DNA of 64,000 nucleotides from Acidipila sp. EB88 (GTDB lineage Bacteria > Acidobacteriota > Terriglobia > Terriglobales > Acidobacteriaceae). The DNA is taken from NCBI RefSeq assembly GCF_003858395.1, contig NZ_QWEV01000005.1:3534001-3598000 (forward strand). Reading direction: 5' to 3'. The translations under genes were made by a program, and so were the position numbers. The notes beneath the pieces were generated by a model. It was not told the DNA's origin. It was given only the letters and a program-made list of their open reading frames with translations, and searched no databases. Position 1 is the first letter of the stretch; each line of letters starts with the position of its first letter. Shown here piece by piece: positions 34,012 through 43,196 of the stretch.

Positions 34012-34698
34012 ATGCAAGAACCAGCCGTACCCGAGACATCGCGAATACCGCGGACACTACAGGAAGCGACGCAGGCGCCCGTGCTGCGTGCTGCGCCAGA
34101 GCGGCCACGGCGGCGCTGGCTCTTGCTAGCGTGCGGTGGATTGTTGTCGCTCGCGGTGTTGTGGGTGGGGTACGTGTCAGCGGGCATCCACTACTATGCG
34201 ACGCATGACCAGGCGCAGCCGGCGGATGCCATCGCTGTGTTTGGCGCGGCGGAGTATGACGGACGTCCTTCGCCGGTGTTGCGTGCGCGGCTGATGCATG
34301 GGCTGCGGCTGTACCAGGAGAAGCTGGCGCCGATGATGATTACGCTGGGCGGCGGCGAAGGCGGCGAGGCGCACTCCGAGGGTGGAGTGGGCGAGGACTT
34401 CCTGCTGGCGCGCGGCGTTCCGGAGCAGCACATCATCGCCGAAACGCGTTCGCGCGATACGCGCGAGTCGGCGGCGCGCCTGAGCGACATAGCGCGCGCC
34501 AACAACCTGCACCGCATCATCGTGGTGAGCGACGGGACCCACCTGTTCCGCGTGCATGCCTTGTGTGAGCGGGCAGGCCTTGCCGTGTACACCTCGCCGC
34601 GGCAGGAGCTGGTGGCACTGCCGTGGCGCAAGCGTGCCACGCGCGTGGCGCACGAGGTGCTGAGTTACACCGCGTGGGTGATGGGCATTCTTCACTAG
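34012..34698 (+). CDS. YdcF/ElyC-like DUF218 protein
   Basis: 228 residues. A single membrane anchor (WLLLACGGLLSLAVLWVGYVSAGIHYY) lies near residue 35-60. The periplasmic domain carries DUF218 motifs: DAIAVFGAAEYDGRPSPVL, MMITLGGGEGGE, SRDTRESAARL and IIVVSDGTHLFR. ElyC-type members influence envelope polymer assembly; YdcF binds SAM. The specific role here is open. No ribosome site is evident, and TAACCA eleven bases upstream is only a weak -10 candidate. It converges with the DUF92 gene. Confidence 0.85.
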   Translation: MQEPAVPETSRIPRTLQEATQAPVLRAAPERPRRRWLLLACGGLLSLAVLWVGYVSAGIHYYATHDQAQPADAIAVFGAAEYDGRPSPVLRARLMHGLRLYQEKLAPMMITLGGGEGGEAHSEGGVGEDFLLARGVPEQHIIAETRSRDTRESAARLSDIARANNLHRIIVVSDGTHLFRVHALCERAGLAVYTSPRQELVALPWRKRATRVAHEVLSYTAWVMGILH

Positions 34699-34718
34699 CG
34701 TCGCAGCGGTTGCCGGTC

Positions 34719-35606
34719 TTAATGGTGCAGGCGCCCGAGCGCGACGGTGAACAGCATGGCGAACAGGGTCGAGATGAAGTTCACGGCGTCATTGCGCAGC
34801 CAGCCGCGCCGCTCCAGCAACTGACCGAGCACGGTGTCGGCCAGGAAGCCGAACAGTGCTCCGCCCGCACCCAGGGCGGTAGCCCATACCGGCAGGGCAA
34901 AGGCCCAGCACGCGCAGGCGGCCACGGCTGCAGCGCCCGCGAAACCCGCGAGCGTGCCGGGGATGGACACGGCGCCATCGGTACCGGGTGGAACTCTTTG
35001 CCCCGTGAGCAGCAGGCGTGGGGGCGCGGCAGCAAGCTGGCCCAGTTCGGAGGCCAGGGTGTCCGCAGCCGCTTCGCCCAGCGCGGCCAGCAATGCGGCG
35101 TGCGCCAGCACCATACCCTGGCTGTTGATGAGCGCGCCTGCCAGAGCGCCGGCGCCGATATTGGCGGCGACCTGCGCGGCGGATCGACCATGGTGTAACT
35201 CGGCCCGGCCCTGCGCCTCGTACTGCGCGGCCTTGCGCCTGCGCCCGATACGCGAGGCCCCCAGCGTAAGTACCAGCATGGCTGCGAGCGGCCACAGCGG
35301 CGAGTGCGGGTACGCCGGGGTGAGCGCGTAGCAGAAGGCGAGCAGAGCGCCCGTGAGTGCGGCGGCCATGCCGGCAGCGCGCACAGCGTACACCAGCGCG
35401 GCAAACAGCAGGCTGAGCAGGGCGCTGGCGGCCAGCAGGCGGTTGGAAGGGACATCCAGCACCTGGATCGCGGCGTACACGGCGGCGGCGGGCACAACCA
35501 GCAGCAGCACGGTGCGGGACTGCCAGTCGCTGGCCGCCAGGCGGGTGGTTGCAGGCTGTGGCTCGGAGCCGAATCGCGCGCCGTTGCTCGGGGGTGTCTC
35601 GCTCAT
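34719..35606 (-). CDS. DUF92 integral membrane protein
   Basis: 295 residues with about seven hydrophobic segments and the DUF92 pattern LGEAAADTLASELG plus FISTLFAMLFTVALG at the C terminus. Plant VTE6, a phytyl-phosphate kinase, belongs to this family, but the bacterial role is undefined. No partner gene is adjacent. The 237-base gap to the divergent YncE-like gene contains TACAAT at 35752, a possible -10 for the latter, and otherwise nothing I can name. Confidence 0.85.
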   Translation of the reverse strand: MSETPPSNGARFGSEPQPATTRLAASDWQSRTVLLLVVPAAAVYAAIQVLDVPSNRLLAASALLSLLFAALVYAVRAAGMAAALTGALLAFCYALTPAYPHSPLWPLAAMLVLTLGASRIGRRRKAAQYEAQGRAELHHGRSAAQVAANIGAGALAGALINSQGMVLAHAALLAALGEAAADTLASELGQLAAAPPRLLLTGQRVPPGTDGAVSIPGTLAGFAGAAAVAACACWAFALPVWATALGAGGALFGFLADTVLGQLLERRGWLRNDAVNFISTLFAMLFTVALGRLHH

Positions 35607-35843
35607 GGATGTATCTTCGCTCAGCGCTGCCCGGGCAGCGACAGGCGATGCGGCGAAAGTGGGAATGGGGGCGGTCGGCGTGCAGGCGGCCCCGCGGCGC
35701 GGTTGCCCGGTAACACACAGCCTGGCGGGGCGGGCCTCGGCGCAGGTGGTTTACAATCAGCCAGCGGCAGGGTCTTGTTCGACGGATCCGCTGTTCGGAG
35801 CGAGCGAGTAGCTCGCGCCATCCCGCATTGAGGGTACATAAGA

Positions 35844-37415
35844 GTGCGAAGTATCGCAGGACCAGCGCGCCCATGGCTTGCTGGCGGGTTTGTGCTGGTA
35901 GCGGCAGCAGTCACCATCGGTTGCGGCAACAAGTATCGTCCGGTCGTAAATCCCGTACAGCCTACCGGACCCGCTGGCACCGCAGCCGGCGGATACGCTA
36001 TGGTGTTGACGCAGCCGGCGCTGCGCACAGCGGCCTCCGCCACCAACCCATGCCCCACCCCCTTGGCCGCGCCAACCGCGGGGAACCCCAGCGCCACGAC
36101 CCTGTATGCGCAGCCGTCCATCGCGACGGTGATCGATTTCTCGGGCGACAGCATCCTGGCGCAGGCGGCGGCCGGCTACGGACCGTTGACGACGGCAATC
36201 TCCCCGGACACGAACGAGGTGTACAGCCTCAACTGTGACGGTACGATCTCAGGCATTCCGCTGACGTCGACGCTGCAGGCCAACAATATTTCGACCACGA
36301 CGCTGTTTGCGGCGCCGACCACCACCACGGGTGGGGTCACGACGCTGGGCGCGGCTTACGTGGAAAGCAACCTGCTCGTGCAGAATGCTGCGATCTACAC
36401 GGTGGACAAGGATCGCTCGCCCAACAGTGTCGGGGCGCTCAACGCAGGCTCTCCTCCAGCTCTGTTGCAGGAGATCCCGGTTGCGCCCGCGGTAGTTGCA
36501 CTGGCGGGCTCGCCCTCATCGCAGAGGGTGTACGCGATCAGCCAGGGCGCGGATGGCAACAACGTGACCTGGGGCCAGTGTGCCGACCCCACCTCGGTGA
36601 CGACGAATGGCCAGGTGGACGGCATCGACACGGCTACCAACGCGGTCTCGAGCCGGATCCCCGTGGGCACATGCCCGGTGTTCGGCCTGACCTCGCCGGA
36701 CGGACTGCGGACGTTTATTCTGAATCGCGGTTCGGGTACTGTTTCCGTGATCAATGCGCAGCAGGATACGCTGGACACCTCGTTCACCAGCAACTCGGGC
36801 CAGCCTGGCACGATCCAGGTGGGCGCCGGTCCGGTGTACGCGGCGTACTACCCGGCGACTTCGTTGCTGGTAACGGCAAACTATGACTCGGGCACCATTA
36901 CGTTCATCAGTGTGCCGGTGGACGCGTTTGGCAACGATGCGGCTGGTTTCGGCACGGTGCTCAAGACGGTGAGCGTCGGCAGCTACCCGGCAGCATTGTC
37001 GATCCTGGGCGATGGCAGCCGCGTGTACGTAGTGTTGCAGGGTGATCCGACCAATGCCACTGCTTCGGGTGCCATCGCGATTGTGAATGCAACCAGCTTT
37101 AACCTGCAGAACACGATTGCCGTACCGGGACACCCGCGCGTGATTGCTTCCACCTACAACAATCCCGAGGGCAAGGTGTACACGGTGGCGCCGGACAGCG
37201 AGACGCTGACGATTCTGCGCACTGACACCGACACGATCTCCGCACAGTTGGCACTGCCTGGCTGCGGCGTAGACGTGCACACCAACTACCAGTACGTGGG
37301 GCAGAGCACGATTGCGGGCAACGCGGTGACGGCCAACACGATCGTCAACATGAGCAACTCGCCGGGTTCGGGTGCGCCGACGACCCCGTTTGTATGCACC
37401 ACCACAAGCCAGTAG
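35844..37415 (+). CDS. YncE-like seven-bladed propeller lipoprotein
   Basis: 523 residues from GTG 35844. The signal peptide ends in a lipobox (AAVTIGCG), so Cys27 is probably acylated. The remainder is a beta-propeller of YncE/YVTN type: repeated TAISPDTNEVYSLN, VPVAPAVVALAGSPSSQRVYAIS, IDTATNAVSSRIPVGTCPV, FGLTSPDGLRTFILNRGSG, ILRTDTDTISAQLALPG. It may bind a ligand or partner in the periplasm; no enzymatic motif is seen. The gene ends four bases before the tlyA GTG, so the two are cotranscribed. Confidence 0.85.
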   Translation: MRSIAGPARPWLAGGFVLVAAAVTIGCGNKYRPVVNPVQPTGPAGTAAGGYAMVLTQPALRTAASATNPCPTPLAAPTAGNPSATTLYAQPSIATVIDFSGDSILAQAAAGYGPLTTAISPDTNEVYSLNCDGTISGIPLTSTLQANNISTTTLFAAPTTTTGGVTTLGAAYVESNLLVQNAAIYTVDKDRSPNSVGALNAGSPPALLQEIPVAPAVVALAGSPSSQRVYAISQGADGNNVTWGQCADPTSVTTNGQVDGIDTATNAVSSRIPVGTCPVFGLTSPDGLRTFILNRGSGTVSVINAQQDTLDTSFTSNSGQPGTIQVGAGPVYAAYYPATSLLVTANYDSGTITFISVPVDAFGNDAAGFGTVLKTVSVGSYPAALSILGDGSRVYVVLQGDPTNATASGAIAIVNATSFNLQNTIAVPGHPRVIASTYNNPEGKVYTVAPDSETLTILRTDTDTISAQLALPGCGVDVHTNYQYVGQSTIAGNAVTANTIVNMSNSPGSGAPTTPFVCTTTSQ

Positions 37416-37419
37416 CCCC

Positions 37420-38166
37420 GTGAAGACAAGGCTCGACAAACTGCTGGTGGAAAGGGGGCTTGTGCCAACGCGAGAGCGTGCACAGGCCCTTTTACTTGCC
37501 GGCCGCGTGCTGGTGGATGAGCAGAAGCAGACGAAGCCCGGCTTGTCCGTCGACCCGGGCGTTGCGTTGCGACTGCTGGGGGACGACCTTCGCTATGTGA
37601 GCCGTGGCGGGCTGAAGCTGGAGCGCGCGCTGGAGCACTGGGGCATCGACCTGTGCGGGCGCGACTGCCTGGATGTGGGCGCTTCGACCGGGGGCTTCTC
37701 TGACTGCATGCTGCAGCATGGTGCCGCAAGCGTGCTGGCGGTGGATACCGGGTGGGGCCAGATTGCGCAGAAGCTGCGCAGCGATGTGCGGGTGACGTTG
37801 ATGGAGCGCTGCAACGCGCGCAAGCTGGTGCCGGACGAGCTTGCCAAGGCCGTGTCCGAGCGCACGCTGAGCTTCGTTTCGATGGATGTGTCGTTTATCT
37901 CGGCAACACTGGTGTTGCCGCCGGTGTTGCTGGCCGCGCCCACCGTGCGCGAAGCCGTGGTGCTGGTGAAGCCGCAGTTTGAAGCGGGGCGCGAGTGGGT
38001 TGGCAAGGGCGGTATCGTGCGCGACCCGGAAGCACATGTGCTGGCTCAGGAGAAGGTGCGCTTGTGCGTGGTGGCAGCCGGGGCGAACTCGGTTGAGCTG
38101 ATTGAGTCGCCGATTACCGGGACCGAGGGGAACCACGAGTTTCTGCTGCACGCGCTGTGGCGATGA
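37420..38166 (+). CDS. tlyA: TlyA-family rRNA 2'-O-methyltransferase
   Basis: 248 residues from GTG 37420. N-terminal S4 RNA-binding domain (KTRLDKLLVERGLVPTRERAQALLLAG), linker YVSRGGLKLERAL, then an FtsJ/RrmJ-like methyltransferase with motif I LDVGASTGGFSDCML, VLAVDTGWGQIAQKLR, and the catalytic LVKPQFEAGREWVGKGGIVR. TlyA methylates ribose in 16S and/or 23S rRNA. It closes the YncE-tlyA unit and is followed by a terminator. Confidence 0.95.
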   Translation: MKTRLDKLLVERGLVPTRERAQALLLAGRVLVDEQKQTKPGLSVDPGVALRLLGDDLRYVSRGGLKLERALEHWGIDLCGRDCLDVGASTGGFSDCMLQHGAASVLAVDTGWGQIAQKLRSDVRVTLMERCNARKLVPDELAKAVSERTLSFVSMDVSFISATLVLPPVLLAAPTVREAVVLVKPQFEAGREWVGKGGIVRDPEAHVLAQEKVRLCVVAAGANSVELIESPITGTEGNHEFLLHALWR

Positions 38167-38227
38167 ACGCCAGGTAAATCGAGCGCTCGCAGCGTTGCGG
38201 GCTTGAGCCGCCACACCGGGCAAGGGT

Positions 38228-38254
38228 ACGCCCGTTTTGAGCGGGCGTCTTTTG
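38228..38254 (+). terminator. Terminator after tlyA
   Basis: ACGCCCG / CGGGCGT stem with loop TTTTGAG, then CTTTTGC. Confidence 0.75.
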
Positions 38255-38316
38255 CCCGTGCGCCGCCCCTAGCGTGAGACGTTGGCGGGCGCGCGGGGCG
38301 CTGAGCGGCCAGCCGG

Positions 38317-38322
38317 TACACT
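38317..38322 (+). promoter_or_regulatory. -10 box immediately before NAD kinase
   Basis: TACACT, then TGTCGAT, then ATG at 38330. Seven-base spacing and no Shine-Dalgarno: a likely leaderless start. Confidence 0.42.
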
Positions 38323-38329
38323 TGTCGAT

Positions 38330-39187
38330 ATGCGTACCATTGCCATCGTCTCCAAGCCGGAAAAGCCTGAGTTGCGCGAGATTCTCGTGGAACTGATTGG
38401 CTGGTTGCGCGACCACGACTTTACCCCGGTACTCGATGCGATCAGCGGCTCGTACACCGATGCTGCCCCGGTGGTGGCACGCGAGAGTTTAAGTGAGCAC
38501 GTGCCGGTGCTGGTGATCGTGCTGGGCGGCGATGGAACACTGCTGGCGGCGTCACGCGTGTTTGCGCACCTGGGCACGCCGATCCTGAGCGTCAACCTGG
38601 GCTCGCTCGGCTTTTTGACCGAGGTGCGGCTGAGTGACCTGTACACGACGCTGGAGGCCTGGTGCGTGGATTGCGGCGCGCTGGACGTGCGCACCATGCT
38701 GCACACGGAGTTGTGGCGTGGCAACAAGCTGATCTGCGAGAACGAGGCATTGAACGACGCGGTGATCACCAAGGGCACGATTGCGCGCATGGGCTACTTC
38801 AGCGTGTCCGTCGATGGGCACCTTGCCGCGGAGTACCGCGCGGACGGCGTGATTGTGGCGACACCGACCGGCTCGACGGCTTACTCACTTTCTGCCAACG
38901 GGCCGGTGCTGGATCCGTCGGTGGACGCGCATATCGTGACGCCGGTGTGCCCGCACCTGCTGACGATGCGGCCGCTGGTGGTGCGCGGCGATGCGCGTTT
39001 GAAGATTCGCGTGATCTCGGGCGATGACCCAACGTTCTTTACAGTGGACGGGCAGGAGTCGCAGCCGCTTGAAGCCGGCGATGAGCTGCGCTGCTGGCGC
39101 TCGGAGCACAAGGTGAAGCTGCTGCGCGTGGGCACGGGCTCCTTTTACGATGTGCTGCGCACCAAGCTGAAGTGGGGCACGCGGTAG
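38330..39187 (+). CDS. nadK: NAD kinase
   Basis: 285 residues. Signature motifs in order: IVLGGDGTLLAASR (the GGDG nucleotide-binding loop), ILSVNLGSLGFLTE, ENEALNDAVITKG, and VATPTGSTAYSLSANGP. It phosphorylates NAD to NADP with ATP in the cytoplasm. Stand-alone between terminators; convergent with the SBP gene 34 bases away. Confidence 0.96.
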   Translation: MRTIAIVSKPEKPELREILVELIGWLRDHDFTPVLDAISGSYTDAAPVVARESLSEHVPVLVIVLGGDGTLLAASRVFAHLGTPILSVNLGSLGFLTEVRLSDLYTTLEAWCVDCGALDVRTMLHTELWRGNKLICENEALNDAVITKGTIARMGYFSVSVDGHLAAEYRADGVIVATPTGSTAYSLSANGPVLDPSVDAHIVTPVCPHLLTMRPLVVRGDARLKIRVISGDDPTFFTVDGQESQPLEAGDELRCWRSEHKVKLLRVGTGSFYDVLRTKLKWGTR

Positions 39188-39221
39188 GTCGCGTGCCTGC
39201 TTGAACCCTTACTCGCCAGTG

Positions 39222-40760
39222 TTATGGCTTGCGCAGGGCGGCGGTGCGCAGGAAGTCGAAATTGCCGGAAGACCTCAGGGCGAGCGGCGTAAGGCGCGTG
39301 TTCTGCACGGCCACCGTATCCATGTAGAAAAGGTTCAGCACCGGCAGGTCATGCGCAAGCAGTGACTGCACTGCCTCGTAATCGTGCACCTGCACGGCGT
39401 GATCCGCGTTGGCTGCGCCGTCGGCGATCAGCGCGTCCACCTGCGGATTGGAGTAGAAGCCACGGTTGGCCCCGTGTGGCGGCATGCGCGTGGAGCTGTA
39501 GGCGTAGCCGAAGATGTCCGGCGCTTCGTTGGCGCCGATCCAGTTGGAGAGCGCCATGGAGAACGCACCCTTGGTCATGTCGGAGTAGAAGGTTGCGAAC
39601 TCGTAGGAGCGGATGTCGAGCGCGATGCCGACCGCGGCAAGCTGTGACTGCAGCACCGCGCAGATAAGGCGCCGCTGCTCGTCGGTGGAGCTTTTGAGCA
39701 CCACGTGGAAGCGCACGCCATCCCTGCCGCGGGGGTAGCCCGCCTGATCGAGCAGTGCGTTGGCTGCTGCCGGGTTGAATGGATGCTGCTCGTCGTCGGC
39801 AGTAAAGGCCCAGTGCTCCGGCGGCAGCACGCTGCCGGCCGTGCGGGCGCGTCCATCCATCAGCGTGCGTACGACCAGGCTGCGATCCACGGCAGCGGCA
39901 ATAGCTTCGCGCACGCGGAGATCGCGCAGGTGCGCATCGCGCAGGTTGAACACGACATAGACCAGAGTGGTGCCGGGTGCGCTTTGCACCGCTAGGTGCG
40001 GGTTGCGCGCGAGGGTGGGCAGCAGATCCGTCGGCAGCGCATTGACCTCGATGTCCGCGGAGCCTTTCTGTAACTCGAGCGCGCGGGTGATGGCATCGGG
40101 CACCACTGCGAATCGGACGTTCTCGATGGATGGCGCTCCGCCCCAGTACAGGGGATTGCGGCGGACGACGACTTCCTTGTCCTGCTCCTGGCTGACAAAG
40201 GTGAAGGGTCCGCTGCCGATGGGATGACGCCACAGATCGGCGCCGCTGCCGTATGGAATCGCCCCGAACGCGGCGTCGCACACATTGAGCAGCAGGCCGG
40301 TATCGGGCTGCCTGAGGTGCACCACAACCGTAAGCGGGTCCGGGGTTTCGATCGACTTCCAGCTTCGGTAGGCAGCGGACTTCACGGTCTTGATGGAGCC
40401 GTTGAGGATGGTGTCCATCGTCCACTTCACGTCGCGCGCGGTGAGTGGGCGGCCGTCGGCAAAGCGCACGCCGGCGCGCAGGTGAAAGATGTAGGTGAGC
40501 GGGTCGGGTGTGTCCCAGCTTGTGGCGAGCTCGGGCGCGATGTTGTAGTTTGCGTCTTTGCGCACCAGTGCGTCGAACAGCAATGCATCGATGCGCTCGG
40601 ATGCGGCGTCGGTGCCGATGCGTGGATCGAGGTTGGTGGGGCTTGACTCGATCAGCACGGTGACGGTGTTTCTGGATGCGCGGTGCCGGTCACAGCCGGG
40701 CACAAGCACGAGCAGCGGCAGCAGGGAAGCGCCCAGGGCGCGTTGCCATGGTCTATGCAC
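39222..40760 (-). CDS. Family 5 extracellular solute-binding lipoprotein
   Basis: 512 residues from GTG 40760, overlapping the anmK stop by eight bases. Signal with lipobox LLVLVPGC, so lipid-anchored. Pattern of peptide/oligopeptide-binding proteins: SSPTNLDPRIGTDAASERI, ADGRPLTARDVKWTMDTI, YWGGAPSIENVRFAVVPD, LRDLRVREAIAAAVDRSLV, then NPQVDALIADGA. No permease or ATPase genes of an ABC system are adjacent. Following nagZ and anmK, it could bind murein peptides as MppA does, but any peptide is possible. Confidence 0.9.
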   Translation of the reverse strand: MHRPWQRALGASLLPLLVLVPGCDRHRASRNTVTVLIESSPTNLDPRIGTDAASERIDALLFDALVRKDANYNIAPELATSWDTPDPLTYIFHLRAGVRFADGRPLTARDVKWTMDTILNGSIKTVKSAAYRSWKSIETPDPLTVVVHLRQPDTGLLLNVCDAAFGAIPYGSGADLWRHPIGSGPFTFVSQEQDKEVVVRRNPLYWGGAPSIENVRFAVVPDAITRALELQKGSADIEVNALPTDLLPTLARNPHLAVQSAPGTTLVYVVFNLRDAHLRDLRVREAIAAAVDRSLVVRTLMDGRARTAGSVLPPEHWAFTADDEQHPFNPAAANALLDQAGYPRGRDGVRFHVVLKSSTDEQRRLICAVLQSQLAAVGIALDIRSYEFATFYSDMTKGAFSMALSNWIGANEAPDIFGYAYSSTRMPPHGANRGFYSNPQVDALIADGAANADHAVQVHDYEAVQSLLAHDLPVLNLFYMDTVAVQNTRLTPLALRSSGNFDFLRTAALRKP

Positions 40761-41979
40761 AGGTGACCTGGCCCAGGACCACTTGTGTAGCAGCGCCGGT
40801 TGCAGATGCGATGTTGCCGGGCAGACCGTGCCAGCTGTTGTAGGCCAGCAGCGCGAAGGCGGCGGCCTCCTTTGCTTCCACCGGCATGGGCGAGGGCAGC
40901 GACGGGTCGGAGGTGGCGAGTACGCGGACGGAGCGCGAGGTGAGACGGGTTCGCAGCATGTGCATGAGGGTGCCGTTGCGCGCGCCGCCGCCCGAGACGA
41001 GTAGGTCGAGCGGCGTATCTGTATCTGGTGCAGTCGCAAACTGTTGGAGCGCTCGTTCGATGGAATGCACTGTCAGCGCGGTGGCGGTGGCCACTGCGTC
41101 GGCAGGCAGGCGGCTGTGCTGGCGGCAGCTGCGCAGGAACTCCTTAGCGAAGCGCTCGCCGAACTGCTCGCGCCCGGCGGAACGTGGCGGCGGCTCGCGG
41201 AAGAAGCGGTCGCGCAGCGTCGCTGTGATCACGGGTTCAAGCACGTTGCCACTGGCGGCAATGCGCCCACCGCGATCGAACGCTTTGCTGTACAGCTGCT
41301 GCATGAGTGCATCCATGACCATATTGCCGGGACCGGTATCGAATGCGATCACGGGAGCGGTGCTGCTCGCGGGCGGGACCACCGTGAGATTGCCGATGCC
41401 GCCAATGTTCTGCAGCACGCGGGTTCGACGTGCGTCGCGGTAGAGTGCCTGGTCGAGCAGGGGCACGAGCGGCGCACCCTGACCCCCGGCGACCATGTCG
41501 GCGGGGCGGAAGTTTGAAACCACCGGCACACCCGCGGCCTGGGCCAGCAGGGCCATTTCGCCGATCTGCCAGGTGCATCGGAAGCGTGCGCCTGCGTAGG
41601 TTTCGACGGCGCCCTGGTGGTAGATGGTCTGCCCGTGGCAGCCGACCAGGTCAATAGGTGCTGCATATGCGGCTGCTGTTTTCTGGTAGCACTGCGCGTA
41701 GGCTACGCCGAGTCGCCAGTTGAGATGCGCCAGCTCTGCGGTGCTGGTGCGCTGCGCGTCCTGCGCGGCCAGCACGGCGGCACGCAAAGCCCCGGGGAAC
41801 GGGTAGCCGCGATGCGCGAGCAGCTCGATACGGGGTGAGGCAGCGCGTGGGCGGGGCGTGATGCGCACCACGGCGATGTCGATGCCGTCGGCGGAGGTTC
41901 CGCTCATGATGCCGGCCACTGTAAGTGGAGTGGGACGGCGGCGTCGCGAAGCAGGAGCAGGCGGCGGAACAATGCTCAT
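40753..41979 (-). CDS. anmK: Anhydro-N-acetylmuramic acid kinase
   Basis: 408 residues from ATG 41979, overlapping the nagZ stop (ATGA). The conserved AGIMSGTSADGIDIAVV, HGQTIYH, NFRPADMVAGGQGAPLVP, NIGGIGNLTVV, FDTGPGN, and SGGGARN mark AnmK. It cleaves and phosphorylates 1,6-anhydroMurNAc to MurNAc-6-phosphate, recycling wall sugars released by nagZ. A MurQ etherase is not in the window. Confidence 0.95.
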   Translation of the reverse strand: MSIVPPPAPASRRRRPTPLTVAGIMSGTSADGIDIAVVRITPRPRAASPRIELLAHRGYPFPGALRAAVLAAQDAQRTSTAELAHLNWRLGVAYAQCYQKTAAAYAAPIDLVGCHGQTIYHQGAVETYAGARFRCTWQIGEMALLAQAAGVPVVSNFRPADMVAGGQGAPLVPLLDQALYRDARRTRVLQNIGGIGNLTVVPPASSTAPVIAFDTGPGNMVMDALMQQLYSKAFDRGGRIAASGNVLEPVITATLRDRFFREPPPRSAGREQFGERFAKEFLRSCRQHSRLPADAVATATALTVHSIERALQQFATAPDTDTPLDLLVSGGGARNGTLMHMLRTRLTSRSVRVLATSDPSLPSPMPVEAKEAAAFALLAYNSWHGLPGNIASATGAATQVVLGQVTCA

Positions 41980-43196
41980 GACGCTTCTCCTTCGGGTGCG
42001 GCAATGGTGAGGCCAGAGGCTGCGGCCACGGGTGCGTTGGCATCGTGCTGCCTCGCGCGGCTGCGCTCCGAGGCTTCGAGTTCCGCGGTGAAGACAAGAA
42101 TTTCGGAGCGCATACGCGTGAGCTGTTCCTCGGTGCTGTTGCGCGGGAGCTGCGGGGTGAGCAGCCTGTGCTTGTGTGCGACGACGCGCGCCCATGCGCG
42201 GCGGACCATCGCGCGAAACGCGGTGGAGCGTTCTGCTTCGGAGAGAACGGCCTCGTAAGCGCGCAGCACCAGCGCCGGATCGCGGCAGATCTCGAGCAGG
42301 TCGGAGCCGGCGAGGATTGCGCGCAGCGCGGCTTCCTCGATGGTCATCTGCGTCAGCAGTCCGCCCATCTCCATGTCGTCTGAGAGGATGAGTCCTTCAT
42401 AGCCGATGCGACGGCGCAGGGTTTCGGTGATCCAGAAATGCGAGACCGATGCGGGCTCATCGCCTGCCTGCACAATGCGGGGGTAACTGGCGTGGCTCAC
42501 CATGATGATGGGCAAGAGGCGCAGCAGTTCGCGGTAGGGGAGCATGTCTTCGTCCCATAACTGCTGCCAGGTGCGATGGATGTGCGGCGTGGCGTGGTGC
42601 GAGTCAAGCGTGCCGCCGCCGAGCCCGGGGAAATGTTTGCCGCTGGCCAGTACGCGCTCGCCGCGCATGGCCTGCAGGAATGGCTCTGCATAGCGCACCA
42701 CCTTTTCGGCAGAGGCGCCGTAAACGCGGGTGCGCATTACGGGTGCGGACTCCGGCAGTGCGAGATCGAGCACCGGGGCGAAGCAGGTGTTGAAGCCAAG
42801 CAGGCGCACGGCGCGGCCGATCAGCTCGCCGTGCCGGCGCGCATCGTGCAGGCTGCCGCTAGCCGCAACGAGCGCAGCCGAGGGCATGGGCGCAAGCGCA
42901 TCCCGCAGACGGTCGACCAGGCCGCCCTCGAGGTCGACCGCGCGGATCGAAGGGATGTGTTCGCCCGCGCTGGCGGCAGCTTCGGTTGCCTCGCGCAGCA
43001 GCGCTGTGGTTTGCGCGGGGTTCTCGATGTTTCGCCGGAACAGGATCACCCCTCCCGGCTGCAGGAGGCGCAGCCACGCGCGCTCGGTGGCATCGAGCGT
43101 GGTGCCGCCAAGGCCTACCAGGAAGAGCTGGGCGACCTGGTGACGCAGGCGGTTGCGGGCAGGCATGCGTGTGCGCGGCTGGGCGGGCGTGCTCAT
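41976..43196 (-). CDS. nagZ: Glycoside hydrolase family 3, NagZ-like beta-N-acetylhexosaminidase
   Basis: 406 residues from ATG 43196, overlapping the mutS stop (ATGA). GH3 pattern: LFLVGLGGTTLDATE, GGVILFRRNIENPAQ, RAVDLEGGLVDRLRD, FAPVLDLALP, ASGKHFPGLGGGTLDSHH and SDDMEMGGL (the nucleophile aspartate). The usual KHFPGHG reads KHFPGLG, and the VDQEGGRV loop reads VDLEGGLV, but DSH, which carries the acid/base histidine, is intact. No signal peptide, so cytoplasmic, where NagZ cleaves GlcNAc-anhydroMurNAc during wall recycling. It is adjacent to anmK, the next step. Confidence 0.88.
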   Translation of the reverse strand: MSTPAQPRTRMPARNRLRHQVAQLFLVGLGGTTLDATERAWLRLLQPGGVILFRRNIENPAQTTALLREATEAAASAGEHIPSIRAVDLEGGLVDRLRDALAPMPSAALVAASGSLHDARRHGELIGRAVRLLGFNTCFAPVLDLALPESAPVMRTRVYGASAEKVVRYAEPFLQAMRGERVLASGKHFPGLGGGTLDSHHATPHIHRTWQQLWDEDMLPYRELLRLLPIIMVSHASYPRIVQAGDEPASVSHFWITETLRRRIGYEGLILSDDMEMGGLLTQMTIEEAALRAILAGSDLLEICRDPALVLRAYEAVLSEAERSTAFRAMVRRAWARVVAHKHRLLTPQLPRNSTEEQLTRMRSEILVFTAELEASERSRARQHDANAPVAAASGLTIAAPEGEAS

